Assembly: GCA_933228675.1 (NCBI GenBank)
Contig: OW121744.1
Span: forward strand, 18,433,978 to 18,497,977
Direction of reading: 5' to 3'
Length of the DNA: 64,000 nucleotides
Source: Stomorhina lunata
Lineage: Eukaryota; Arthropoda; Insecta; Diptera; Rhiniidae
The first letter of the stretch is position 1. The number at the start of each line of letters is the position of its first letter. The translations under genes were made by a program, and so were the position numbers. The notes below the pieces were generated by a model. It made no database searches and was not told where the DNA came from. It worked only from the letters and a program-made list of their open reading frames with translations. Below, piece by piece: positions 1-11,469 of this stretch.

Positions 1-780
1 AAAACTTTGTATACTGAAAAAATTTTTCTATAGAAAATTTTTTTAAACAAATTTTCTATAAAAAAATTTTTATTCAAAAATTTTCGATAGAAAATTTTTA
101 TTAAAAAATCTTCTATAGAAAATTTTTTATTAAAAAAATTTTCTATACAAACATTTTTTTATATAAAAATATTCCAGAGAAAAATTTTTATTTTCATATT
201 AAAAAAAATCTATAAAGAAAATTTTATTTTTATATTGAAAAATTTTCTATAAAAAATTTTTATATTGAAAAATTTTGTATAGAAAAGTTTTTTTATTGCA
301 AAATTTTCTACAGAGAAATTTGTATTTACAAATTTTTGTATAAAAAAAATTTTATACTAAAAATTAAAAAATTTTCTACAGAAAATTTTTTATACTGAAA
401 AATTTTTAAATTTTCTATAGAAACATTTTTATATTGAAAACTTTTCTTAATAAAATATTATATATTGAAAAATTTTCTATAGAAAAATATTTAAATTAAA
501 AAATTTTCTATAGAAAAATTTTTAAATTGAAAATTTTCAATAGAAAAATTTTTATATTGAAAAATTTTCTGTAAAAAAATTTTTCTGTAAAAAAGTGTGT
601 ATATGTATTATATTATTATATTCTACAGAAAAATTTTCTGAAGAAAAATTTTTATATTGAAAAATTTTCTGTAAAAAAGTGTGTATATGTATTAAAAAAT
701 TTTTTTATTGAAAAATTGTTTATACTTGAAAATTTCCTATATTGAAAAATTTTCTTTAGAAATTTTTACAAATTTTTTTA
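1..780. repeat. Degenerate 28-31 bp AT satellite
   Basis: Irregular tandem copies around cores TTTTCTATAGAAAA and TATATTGAAAAATTTTC. Two copies of AAAAAGTGTGTATATGTATTA (593, 675) show a local duplication. Lies in a SLO2 intron. Confidence 0.8.
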
Positions 781-1172
781 TTTTTAAAGGAAATTTTTCA
801 AAAATTTTCTATTTTTATAGGAAATTTTTCAAAAGTTTTCTATTTTTATAGGAAATTTTTCAAAAATTTTCTATTTTTATAGGAAATTTTTCAAAAATTT
901 TCTATTTTTATAGGAAATTTTTCAAAAATTTTCTATTTTTATAGGAAATTTTTCAAAAATTTTCTATTTTTATAGGAAATTTTTCAAAAATTTTCTATTT
1001 TTATAGGAAATTTTTCAAAAATTTTCTATTTTTATAGGAAATTTTTCAAAAATTTTCTATTTTTAGAGGAAATTTTTCAAAAATTTTCTATTTTTAGAGG
1101 AAATTTTTCAAAAATTTTCTATTTTTATACGAAATTTTTCAAAAATTTTCTATTTTTATACGAAATTTTTCA
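781..1172 (-). repeat. Sat-1 array (31-bp unit), reverse orientation
   Basis: About 12 nearly identical 31-bp copies read on the plus strand as TTTCTATTTTTATAGGAAAT; the reverse complement is the Sat-1 unit found at 2640-4770 and 30265-31930. Variants TATACG and TAGAGG cluster at the right edge. Confidence 0.9.
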
Positions 1173-2330
1173 AAATTTTTATCGAAAATTTTTTATATTG
1201 AAAAATATTCTATAGAAAATTTTCGTATCAAACAACTTTCAAAAGAAAAGTTTTAGATTTGAAAAATTTTCTATAGAAAAATTTTTATATTTAAAAATTT
1301 TAATTGAAAATTTTTTATATTGAAAAAGTTTCAATAAAAAATATTTTATAATGAAAAATTTTTATAAATAAAAATTTTCTATAGCAAAAGTTTTGAATTG
1401 AAAACTTTCTTTTATGTTCAGAATCATAAAAGAAATCAATTTTAACTGAGCAGAACAGACCCAAAAATATTTTCTAGCAATTACTGCTTAAGCTTAATTA
1501 TCAAGTGAATTGCCCCCTGTACGTATGACTTATAAAAAACTCATATGAATAATTAAATAACAATCATACGCCTCCATATCGAGATGATAAAAGCAAGCAA
1601 TGAAGTTCTTTTATATATACAAATAAATACAATATGTAGTTATAAATCAGTTAGTAGTAGTTGCAGTAACCTAATTTAAATAATTTTATATATTTATTTG
1701 TTTAAGTACTTTTAGCTTTTATCACTTCAATTAATTTTTAAACAATTTTTATTTAAAATTTACATTTGATTAACACTTAAATTTAAATAGATTTTCGACA
1801 TGAACTTTTTTTGTTTGTTTAAGCCAAATTTTAATAAAATACCTTACCAATTAATTTTAAATAGTTTTTATAATTGGTTTTTAATTTAAGTTTATATTCA
1901 AATAGTAAAAGCATGTAAATTGAGTTAATTTGTTTGCATTTTACATACACACAAGCAGAATTTTCACATACAATTGCATTTTAATAGAGCATGAGTTGAC
2001 AACAATTTTTTTGGAAAATTAAAATCACGTTTATTTTTCTAAGCTAAATAGTATTTCAGTAGAATAAATTATCAACAAAAATTATTATGACTATTAAATT
2101 AAATTTAACAATATTAAATTATTATATCATACATTTTATTTTCAACTTTTCATACGCTCATTTGGGTTGTAACTAACACATAAATAAACAAACAAACAAA
2201 AAAAACAAAATTAAATTAATTCTCTAAAAACTAAACAACTAAAAACAAATGCAACTTTGCCACTTACTACTAAAACCATAAACGAATAAATGAAAAACAA
2301 AAAAATAATTAACAAACAAAAAAACAAAAG
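1173..2330. other. SLO2 intron: degenerate satellite to 1410, then plain AT-rich sequence
   Basis: Beyond 1410 I see no repeat, ORF or recognised site; only A/T-rich intron sequence with a poly-A-rich stretch before the exon at 2331. Confidence 0.5.
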
Positions 2331-2507
2331 TGTGATGAGGAAACGAATAATGCGACAGAAGATTCGTCTAAAGGTAGTAAGGAAGTATTGCACAGTGTTA
2401 CATACCGGCCACCGTCTTCGGGTGGCCCACATTCGCATCATTCCCATCATCAACATCATAAATCAACAACTTGTCTCGGTGGATGTTCCAATCGCAAGGG
2501 ATCAGCC
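2331..2507 (+). CDS. SLO2: SLO2 exon a (first in window): acidic/His-rich linker
   Basis: 59 codons beginning CDEETNNATEDSSKGSKEVL and ending KSTTCLGGCSNRKGSA, followed by a good donor GTAAGT at 2508. Phase 0 at both ends. It contains a His-rich run (HSHHSHHQHH) and a short Cys pair. The open frame extends back only to 2313 (stop TAA at 2310-2312), so the acceptor must be close to 2330. The AG chosen (2329-2330) has no pyrimidine tract, being preceded by A-rich sequence, so the 5' edge is uncertain by a few codons. Base composition is clearly higher in GC than the flanking intron. Confidence 0.7.
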
Positions 2508-5500
2508 GTAAGTACAAACAGAAATATAATTAATGGATTCTATAAAAGGGTAATGTCAATATTTAATTTAAGACACCTTTTCCTTAATTTTCCTACAGAA
2601 ATAGAAAATTTTTGTCTTGTTTTGTCAAATAAGAAAATTAAAAAAAAAACCTATAAAACAAAAATTTTTTGAAAAAATCCTACAAAATGAAAAATTTTCT
2701 ATAAAAATAAGAAATTTTTGAAAAATTTCCTATAGAAGTAAGAAATTTTGGAAAATTTTCTTATAAAAATAAGAAACTTTTGAAAAATTCCTATAAAAAT
2801 ATGAAATTTTTTAAAAAATTTCCTATTAAAATTTAAAATTTTTGAAGAATTTTCTACAAAAATAAAAAAAATTGAAAAATTTCCTATTAAAATAGAAAAT
2901 TTTTGAAAAATTTTCTACAAAAATAAAAAAAATTGAAAAATTTCCTATAAAAATATAAAATTTTTAAGAAAATTTTTAAAAAATTTCCTATAAAAATAAA
3001 AAAATTTTTGAAAAATTTCCTATAAAAATAAAAAATTTTTGAAAAATTTCCTATAAAAATATTAAATTTTTGAAAAATTTCCTATAAAAATAGGAAATTT
3101 TTGAAAAATTTCCTATTAAAATAGAAAAATTTTGAAAAATTTCCTATAAAAATAAGAAATTTTTGAAAAATTTCCTATAAAAATAAGAAATTTTTGAAAA
3201 ATTTCCTATAAAAATAGAAAATTTTTGAAAAATTTCCTATAAAAATAGAAAATTTTTGAAAAATTTCCTATAAAAATAGAAAATTTTTGAAAAATTTCCT
3301 ATAAAAATAGAAAATTTTTGAAAAATTTCCTATAAAAGTAGAAAATTTTTGAAAAATTTCCTATAAAAATAGAAAATTTTAGGAAAATTTCTTATAAAAA
3401 TAAGAAATTTTTAAAAAATTTCCTATAAAAATAAGAAATTCCTGAAAAATTTCCTATAAAAATAGAAATCTTTTTAAAAATTTTTTATTAAAATAGAAAC
3501 TTTTTGAAAAATTTTCTATGAAAATAGAAAATTTTTGAAAATATTCTATAAAATTAGAAAATTTTTGAAAAATTTTGCTATAAAAATCAAAATTTTTTAA
3601 AAAAATTTCCATAAAAATAGATAATTTTAGAAAAATCTTCTATAAAATTAAAAATTTTTAAAAAATTTCCTATAAAAATAGAAATTTTTTTAAAAATAAA
3701 AAATTTTTTTAAAATTTCCTATAATATAGGAAATTTTTGAAAAACTTCCTATAAAAATAAGAAATTTTTGAAAAATTTCCTATAAAAATAAGAAATTTTT
3801 GAAAAATTTCCTATAAAAATAGGAAATTTTTGAAAAATTTCCTATAAAAATAGAAAATTTTTGAAAAATTTCCTATAAAAATAGAAAATTTTTGAAAAAT
3901 TTCCTATAAAAATAGAAAATTTTTGAAAAATTTCCTATAAAAATAGAAAATTTTTGAAAAATTTCCTATAAAAGTAGAAAATTTTTGAAAAATTTCCTAA
4001 AAAAATAGAAAATTTTAGGAAAATTTCTTATAAAAATAAGAAATTTTTAAAAAATTTCCTATAAAAATAAGAAATTCCTGAAAAATTTCCTATAAAAATA
4101 GAATTTTTTTTAAAAATTTTCTATTAAAATAGAAACTTTTTGAAAAATTTTCTATGAAAATAGAAAATTTTTGAAAATATTCTATAAAATTAGAAAATTT
4201 TTGAAAAATTTTGCTATAAAAATCAAAATTTTTTAAAAACATTTCCATAAAAATAGATAATTTTTGAAAAATCTTCTATAAAATTAAAAATTTTTAAAAA
4301 ATTTCCTTTAAAAATAGAAATTTTTTTAAGAATAAGAAATTTTTTAAAAATTTCCTATAATATAGGAAATTTTTGAAAAACTTCCTATAAAAATAAGAAA
4401 TTTTTGAAAAATTTCCTATAAAAATAAGAAATTTTTGAAAAATTTCCTATAAAAATAAGAAATTTTTGAAAAATTTCCTATAAAAATAAGAAATTTTTGA
4501 AAAATTTCCTATAAAAATAAGAAATTTTTGAAAAATTTCCTATTAAAATAAGAAAATTTTGAAAAATTTCCTATAAAAATAAGAAATTTTTGAAAAATTT
4601 TCTATAAAAATAAGAAATTTTTGAAAAATTTTCTATAAAAATAAGAAATTTCCTATAAAAATAAGAAATTTTTGAAAATTTCCTACAAAAATAAGAATTT
4701 TTGAAAAATTTCCTATAAAAATAAGAAATTCTTGAAAAATTTCGTATAAAAATAAAAAACGTTTGTAAAAAAAAATTTGGAAATATTTCCTTTAAAATTA
4801 GAAAAACGATGCCATAAAAATTCCATCCAATTGTAAGTTATTCTTTTCTATATTTTAATAATGGTTAAGATTTTTGTCCCATAAAGAAAAGATACTTTTA
4901 AAGATCTGAAAACTTTCTCAAAATATTTTACAATCTGAACAAAAACTGACGAAATTATGACATAGGCTTGATAGGCTATTAAGGAAATGGACTATGTAAA
5001 AACTAAATTTTTCAGTAATATTAGTTCTTTAGTTTTCTATTCTGTACTTAGAATTGAAAATTTTACGAAAACTTTGAATAGGTAAACTAAAATATTTAAA
5101 AAAGATCAAATTTGTATATAAATAATAAAATAAATTTTCAAATCTCCTGATGTCTTGTGCCACAAGGTAGGTAAAATTATAAAATTAAATAAAAAAATTC
5201 TCAGAACTGCCTTAAATTGTTTTTCTGACTTAACCGAATGATTGACATGTTCGAATTGCATTTTAGAAAAACTGTAGATAGAGCATGAAAACAAATTACA
5301 AAAACTATTTTTCTCAACTAAATTTTGAAATGAAAATTTACTTTAATTACTTCTTACAACTAATAAAATATGTAAAATAGAAAATACTTACAAAACTTTA
5401 AATTTTTCAAAAAAATAAAAAATTAACATTAAAATGCTTTTTAAAACACATAAAATTAGCCAGAAAAACTAAAACTGACCACATTTTCTTACTAAAAGGC

Positions 5501-8500
5501 TTTTTACAAATTTTTTTTTTTCTAATGAAAATTTAAAAAAAAAGTAATTGAAAAATTTGATAAGAGTACTCGTAGTGTGATTTCAGTAGTTCCTGTTAAC
5601 AAAAATATTAAAAAAAAGAAACTAAATCCCCTTAACCCTTAAAGGATAAAGAGAAATTAATCGTATAACAGTCGTCTATGTTTTTTCAGTATTCGATCAA
5701 TTTGGCCGATGAGGCACGCGATAATCATGCCCAGCAAATCGAGAGGGCGGAGATAGCGAATTTAGTGAGAAGTCGAATGGAATCATTGAATCTACCCACC
5801 ATCGATTATGATGATGTAAGCGAGAAACGCAACCATTTATCGTATGTGATAATCAATCCAAGCTGTGATCTTAAATTAGAAGAAGGCGATTTGATGTAAG
5901 AGTTTGAAAATATACAAAACTCTTGTATATGTTAAAAATTAATTTCTTTCTTTCCCTCTCTTTAATAGCTACTTAGTACGTCCTTCACCCTTTTCGGCCC
6001 AGAAGACCTTTGAACGTCACAACTCCCGACGCAAATCCAACATATCATTTTGTTCCAACATCAATCTGGGTGCTGCCTGTGGTCCAAATGTCGGCTCTGT
6101 GGGTGTCAATGCAAATGCTGGCGCTGGCTCTAGACGTGGCTCCGGCATGGGTCTTAACCCCATGCAAATGCAGAGTGTTCAAACATTGGCCGGGTATGCT
6201 TCGCCACGCTGCACGCCGCCAATTCAACAAATTAAATCCAATTCTCTTTCTCTACCCGACAGTCCTACAGTCGTTGGCTCGCAGCGCGGTCGGAGTAATT
6301 CATTACGGGTTGGCTATACTTCAAATTATTTTCTTTCTTTCTCTTATTTTCTTATCATTTCAAAAAAGTTTTCCGTTCTGTTTCTTTACTGAAAACCAAA
6401 AAGTGCAACAAAAAATTTGTTATTTCTTTCCCTTTAATTTCAAACTTATTTATTGTATATTATGTTTATCCAAAATTCTTGTTTTTTTCTTTAACAAATT
6501 TGCTGTATTTTCAAACTGTGTTGATTTGCATAATTATTTGTTTGAATTTATATGTTGTGATGTCTGCTTTAAAAATATTTACTTTTCTTGGAAAATTATA
6601 GTTTTTTGATACCCTATGCCATTAAAGTGTTTATTGGGTTAGTGCTAATGTCTGAAATACGTACATATTTACCTATACCGATTAATTCAGAATCACTTTC
6701 TTAATTTATCTTAAAATGTCCGTCAAAGTACTGGGGCCAAACCGCCCCTCGAAAACCCAAAATTTTAATCACATATTGTGTAACATTTTCAAAATAATTT
6801 ATTTTCAAAAAAATTTAATAAAATTTGATATGTAAACATATCCCTTGTTTATCAAGCATTTTTGTAGAAAATTTTTATATCAAAAATTTTTCTATAGAAA
6901 ATTTTTATATCAAAAATTTTTCTACAGAAAATTTTTTTATCAAAAATTTTTCTACAGAAAATTTTTTTATCAAAAATTTTTCTACAGAAAATTTTTTTAT
7001 CAAAAATTTTTCTATAGAAAATTTGTATATCAAAAATTTTGTTATAGAAAATTTTTATAAAGAAAAGTTTTATATAGAAAACTTTTTTATTAAAAATTTT
7101 TCTATCAAAAATTTTTTTATCAAAAATTTGTCCATAGAAAATTTTTATATCAAAAATTTTCCTGTAGAAAATTTATATCAACATTTTTTTATCAAAAATT
7201 TTTCTATAGAAAATTTGTATATCAAAAATTTTGTTATAGAAAATTTTTATAAAGAAAAGTTTTATATAGAAAACTTTTTTATCAAAAATTTTTCTATCAA
7301 AAATTTTTTTATCAAAAATTTTTCTATAGAAAATTTTTATATCAAAAATTTTCCTGTAGAAAATTTGTATATCAAATTTTTTTCTATAGAACAATGCGAA
7401 TAGTCATTCTTTTTGAATAATATTTACATCCCGACAAGTTTGTTTGGATCAAATGCGAATAGTCATTCTTTTTGGAAAATTTTTTATCAAAAACTTTTCT
7501 ATGAAAAATTTTTCTATAGAAAATGTTTATATCAAAAACTTTTCTATAAAAAATGTTTATATCAAAACTCTTTCTGTAAACAATTTTTTTATCAAAAATG
7601 TTTCTATCTAAAACTTTTTATCAAAACTTTTTAATAGAAAAATTTTTTTTTTTTTAATTTTTCTATAGAAAAGTTTTTTTATTTTTATATCAAAAATTGT
7701 TTTTTTATCAAAAATTTTTGTATAGAAAATTTTTTTTATCAAAAATTTTTTATTCAACATTTTTCTATAAAAAATCTTTTTATTAAAAAATTTTCTGTAG
7801 AAAATTTTTATATCAAAAATTTTTTTTATAGAAAATTGTTTATCAAAAATTTTTCTATAAAATTTTTTTTATCAAAAATTTTTGTATAGAAAATTTTTTT
7901 TATCAAAAATTTTTTATTCAAAATTTTTCTATAAAAAATTTTTTTATTAAAAAATTTTCAGTAGAAAATTTTTATATCAAAAATTTTTTTATAGAAAATT
8001 GTTTGTCAAAAATTTTTCTATAAAAAATTTTTTTATCAAAAATTTTTAATAGAAAATTTTTTTATCAAAAATTTTTCTTTAGAAAATTTTTCTGTAGAAA
8101 ATTTCTATATCAAAAAAATATTATCAAAAACTTTTGTATAGAAAATTTTTTTATCAAAAATTTTCAATAGAAAATTTTTTTGTCAAAAATTTTTCTTTAG
8201 AAAATTTTTCTGTAGAAAATTTCTATATCAAAAAAATATTATCAAAAACTTTTGTATAGAAAATTTTTTTTATCAAAAATTTTTCTATTTTATTAGAAAT
8301 TTTTCTGTAGAAACTTTTTATATCAAAATTTCTTTTGAAAAATTTTTTTATTAAAATTTTTTCTATAGAAAATTTTTTTATCAAAAATTTTTCTATTAGA
8401 TATTTTTTATCAAATATTTTTTTATAGAAAATTTATTTATCAAAAATATTTCTGTCGAAAAATTTTTCATAAAAAAATCTTGTATAGAAAAAGTTTTCTA

Positions 8501-11469
8501 TAGTAAAATTTTTGATGAAAAAGTTTCTATAGAAAAATTTTTGATACAAAATTTTCTATAGAAAAAATTTTGGTATAGAAAAATTTTTGATAAAAAAATT
8601 TTCTAGAAAAAAAATTTTTAATAAAAAATTTTCTATAGAAAAATTTTTGTTGAAAAAGTTTTCTATAGAAAAATTTTTGAAAAAAAAATTTTCTATAGAA
8701 AAATTTTTGATAAAAAAATTTTCTATAGAAAAAATTTTGTATAGAAAAATTTTTGTTAAAAAAATTTTGTAAAAATTTTCTATAGAAAAATATTTGCTTA
8801 AAAAATTTTGTATAAAAAAGTTTTTGCTAAAAAAATTTAGTATAGAAAAAATTTAAAAAAAAAAATTTTGTATATAAAAATTTTTAATAAAAATATTTTT
8901 CTTTGGAAAACAGTTCGATAAAAATTAGATTTTATAGAAAATTTTTGCGATAAAAATATTTTCTTTAAAAATTTTCGATAAAAATATTTTTATATCAAAA
9001 AATTTTCTAATCTTCTATAGAAACATTTTTGCTAAAAAATTTTCTATAGAAAAATTTTTGATAAAAAAATTTTCTATAAAAAATTTTTGAAAAAAAAAAT
9101 TCTATAGAAAAATTTTTGAAAAAAAAATTCTATAGAAAAATTTTTGATAAAAAATTTTCCATAGAAATAGTTTTTGTTAAAAAAATTTTGTAAAAATTTT
9201 CTATAGAAAAATATTTGCTTAAAAAATTTTGTATAAAAAAGTTTTTGCTAAAAAAATTTAGTATAGAAAAAATTTAAAAAAAAAAATTTTGTATATAAAA
9301 ATTTTTAATAAAAATATTTTTCTTTGGAAAACAGTTCGATAAAAATTAGATTTTATAGAAAATTTTTGCGATAAAAATATTTTCTTTAAAAATTTTCGAT
9401 AAAAATATTTTTATATCAAAAAATTTTCTAATCTTCTATAGAAACATTTTTGCTAAAAAATTTTCTATAGAAAAATTTTTGATAAAAAAATTTTCTATAA
9501 AAAATTTTTGAAAAAAAAAATTCTATAGAAAAATTTTTGAAAAAAAAATTCTATAGAAAAATTTTTGATAAAAAATTTTCCATAGAAATAGTTTCGATAA
9601 AAAATGTTTTATAAATCAATTTTTGATAAAAAAAAATTTTCTATAGAAAAATTTGTTCTGGTCTCTTTGCGAATTGGAATTACAAACTGAATGATAATCT
9701 TAATATACTTTTATTGTATGTACTTTGATTATGGGTATAAAAATCAACTTCTAATATTCTAACAATTCCTTAAAAAACCAAAGGCTTTACTTTTTCAGAA
9801 AATATTCTCAAACGAGATAACCTAGAAAATATTTTGAATGGATGGGTCCTACTTAGTTATATATTTTCTGTTTAGTTTTTGAATTTTATATTTTATTATT
9901 TTATTTAGGCTATATATAAGTTATTTATTTATTTTAAAAAAAGCTTGTTTTAATCTTTCTTAACCATCACACATCCTGAGTATTTAAAACCCCCTAAAAA
10001 CATGGATTTTCTTTGGATATGTTGCTAAAGTTTAATTTTAAAAATACTTATGTAACAATTCCAAAAAGTCCATCCATGTTTCTTTTTTATGTAAAAAGTG
10101 TTGTATGTTGCCTCCACCACCACCACAAAAATCTATAACTGTCCTAAGTGTCTATTTATGTTATAATCTTGTAAATTTTCGTATTTAATCATACACCCAC
10201 CTTAAATTGGCTAAAATTTCCAAATAAAAAAAAATTAACTAATAATTTCCTACCAACTCTTCCAACTACCCTCAACTACCTAAAACCCTTTTCTACTCTT
10301 CTCTTGTAAACTTTCTTTATGTTTGAGTTCCCTTAAGAAACCAACAGAAATTTTTGTTTAAACCCCTTTAAAGATCCCAGAACTTGAAATTAAATCCCTT
10401 AAACTTAAATAAAAAGCCACTCGTAATTGCAACACCATAAATCACTACTACCACCAACCAACCAACCAACCACCACCACCACTACCAACAAACACCTTTA
10501 GTATAAAGATCACCAACACCAACGCCAATACTAAAGGTTACCATATCTACACGAACTAATTTAGTGTGTGGAAGAAGAGGAGAGGATGCCCCCTAACTGG
10601 AAGAGGGTCATTTAGCAATGGATTACCACCACACACTGGACTAAGGAGATGTAGTCCTTGTACCAACTTGTACCGATCTACACAAATTGTTTTGCATTAA
10701 CATTTTTTTTAATTAATTATTGTATTTTGTAAACTTTAGCAAACGCCAAAATGCAGCTTGTTTCTTTCTTTTTTTTATTAAATCTTTAAATATTGTAATT
10801 TAAATGTTTTGAAACATTGAACAAGTTAACAAAAAAATTGCCTAAAAAATTTCTTAAACTTCGTTTAAGTTTGAATTCGTTTAATTTTGGTCTATTCTAT
10901 TGTTTGGTTCCAAATTTCGTTGCTTTCTTTTAGATTGATAATGACATATTACTCAGACGTTCGTCGTCGCTACGTCAGGGTTTGCCCAATGTTGGTGTTA
11001 ATACGGGTAGAAGAAAATCTTCTCTGGAGGAAATAGGCATAAGTCATTTTACCACCTTAATGCAGGCCACTAATCATACTAACCCCATTAAAATCGCTCT
11101 CAATGGTAGCATAGGCCTAGAGGTTAGTCATCAGCATACACACTCTAATACTCTAACGCTCATTATATATTTTAAAGGCCTTGTTCTTGATTTTCACCTA
11201 ATTCTCCCAAGAATCGTATCTCTTTGCAGGTAACACCGCCCGAAGAGCCTACACCCATTTTGGGTGTACCCTGTGTTGTGCCTTCCGGTCAAGGGGGCGG
11301 CATCAATCCCTCAACATTGGGTGGCGGTTCAAGTCTGAATATCAATAATGTGGATTTGGCGCCCAGCTCTAATTCGAATTCACCCCTGCAGTTACCCCAG
11401 GATCAGTCACAAGGTGGCAGTGCCTCACAATTGGCCTCACCGCAACATTTGCAGGGCACAATTGTATGA
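2331..11469 (+). CDS. SLO2: SLO2/KCNT-type sodium-activated potassium channel, C-terminal five exons (gene continues upstream)
   Basis: Join 2331-2507, 5690-5895, 5969-6308, 10934-11122, 11230-11469; 1152 nt, 383 codons plus TGA, every junction in phase. The product is the cytoplasmic tail of a Slowpoke-2 (KCNT, Slack-like) large-conductance potassium channel, a plasma-membrane protein that sets neuronal excitability. The diagnostic stretch is in exons 5690-5895 and 5969-6308: IERAEIANLVRSRMESLNLP, then IDYDDVSEKRNHLSYVIINP, then LEEGDLIYLVRP, the end of the second RCK domain in KCNT proteins. After it the tail is low-complexity, Ser/Gly/Asn/Gln-rich and poorly conserved. The pore, S1-S6 and RCK1 exons must lie before position 1. 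Introns carry satellite arrays. The gene converges with Ndg. Family assignment is from recalled KCNT C-termini, not from a search. Confidence 0.88.
2640..4770 (+). repeat. Sat-1 array (31-bp unit)
   Basis: About 68 copies with core TTTCCTATAAAAATAGAAAA followed by TTTTTGAAAAA. The middle contains a 636-bp higher-order duplication (copies roughly 3110-3745 and 3746-4381). Most uniform at 3000-3360 and 4380-4560. Confidence 0.92.
4771..5689. other. SLO2 intron, unique AT-rich sequence
   Basis: No repeat or gene recognised; ends in the acceptor of the 5690 exon. Confidence 0.4.
5690..5895 (+). CDS. SLO2: SLO2 exon b: end of RCK2 domain
   Basis: Preceded by a strong acceptor (TATGTTTTTTCAG) and followed by donor GTAAGA. 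It reads YSINLADEARDNHAQQIERA, then EIANLVRSRMESLNLP, IDYDDVSEKRNHLSYVIINP and LEEGDL, and ends after two bases of an Ile codon. This is the most conserved block of the tail and fixes the KCNT/SLO2 assignment. Reading through the donor gives Met-stop at once, so the ORF end at 5899 is not the protein end. Confidence 0.9.
5969..6308 (+). CDS. SLO2: SLO2 exon c: YLVRP motif and Gly/Ser/Asn-rich tail
   Basis: Acceptor TTTAATAG. The first base completes the split Ile codon, then YLVRPSPFSAQKTFERHNSR follows, continuing the vertebrate KCNT pattern of YLIRPDP plus a basic/serine tail. Further on come GVNANAGAGSRRGSGMGL and SNSLSLPDSPTVVGSQRGRS. The end is placed at CGG|GTTGGC (6308), a weak donor. 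It was chosen because splicing there joins SLR to IDNDILLRRSSSLRQG in phase 0, whereas reading on gives hydrophobic noise. Confidence 0.82.
6309..6849. other. SLO2 intron start, T-rich unique sequence
   Basis: T/C-rich to about 6600, then plain AT-rich sequence. Open frames here run out of the upstream exon through the donor and are not considered coding. Confidence 0.4.
6850..8455 (+). repeat. Sat-2 array (30-bp unit)
   Basis: Tandem units with core TTTTTCTATAGAAAAT and ATCAAAAATTTTT. An approximately 191-bp internal duplication links 7020-7190 and 7211-7380. A non-satellite piece (7393-7475, GCGAATAGTCATTCTTTTTG twice) is embedded in the array and recurs inverted at 45172-45224. Confidence 0.9.
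8456..9660 (-). repeat. Sat-2 array, reverse orientation
   Basis: Units read AATTTTCTATAGAAAAATTT with GATAAAAAAA, the reverse complement of the preceding array. It contains an almost exact 421-bp tandem duplication (8752-9172 and 9173-9593). Confidence 0.9.
9661..10933. other. SLO2 intron, unique sequence with CCA-rich stretch
   Basis: No exon could be supported. A CCACCA/CCAACC-rich stretch lies at 10100-10130 and 10445-10490. The segment 10560-10700 is richer in GC but closed in all frames by stops within short distances. Confidence 0.4.
10934..11122 (+). CDS. SLO2: SLO2 exon d
   Basis: Strong acceptor (TTGCTTTCTTTTAG), 63 codons, donor GTTAGT at 11123, phase 0 at both ends. It begins IDNDILLRRSSSLRQGLPNV and continues with RRKSSLEEIGISHF. 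Two basic-serine stretches (RRSSSLR, RRKSSLE) fit protein-kinase phosphorylation motifs; that use is inference. Confidence 0.8.
11230..11469 (+). CDS. SLO2: SLO2 last coding exon
   Basis: Acceptor TCTTTGCAG. It starts VTPPEEPTPILGVPCVV, runs through Gly/Ser/Asn/Gln-rich sequence and ends SASQLASPQHLQGTIV with TGA at 11467-11469. Codon use and GC content match the upstream exons. The intron before it is only 107 bp. Confidence 0.82.
   Translation, partial: VTPPEEPTPILGVPCVVPSGQGGGINPSTLGGGSSLNINNVDLAPSSNSNSPLQLPQDQSQGGSASQLASPQHLQGTIV

Noticed and set aside
2211..2459. 82-codon minus-strand ORF over the SLO2 exon
   Set aside because: Hydrophobic shadow of the plus-strand exon and its A-rich intron.
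6010..6609. 199-codon ORF overlapping the SLO2 exon
   Set aside because: Different frame from the conserved YLVRP reading; its second half is T-rich intron.
6825..7403. Long ORFs rich in Phe/Lys/Ile/Asn in several frames
   Set aside because: They are satellite monomers with lengths divisible by three (30 bp) read in frame; composition and periodicity match the DNA repeat exactly. The same applies at 8587-8772, 15471-15782, 40997-41215 and 42624-43163.
10560..10700. GC-richer segment considered as an alternative SLO2 exon
   Set aside because: Stops in all plus-strand frames at short intervals and no paired splice sites.
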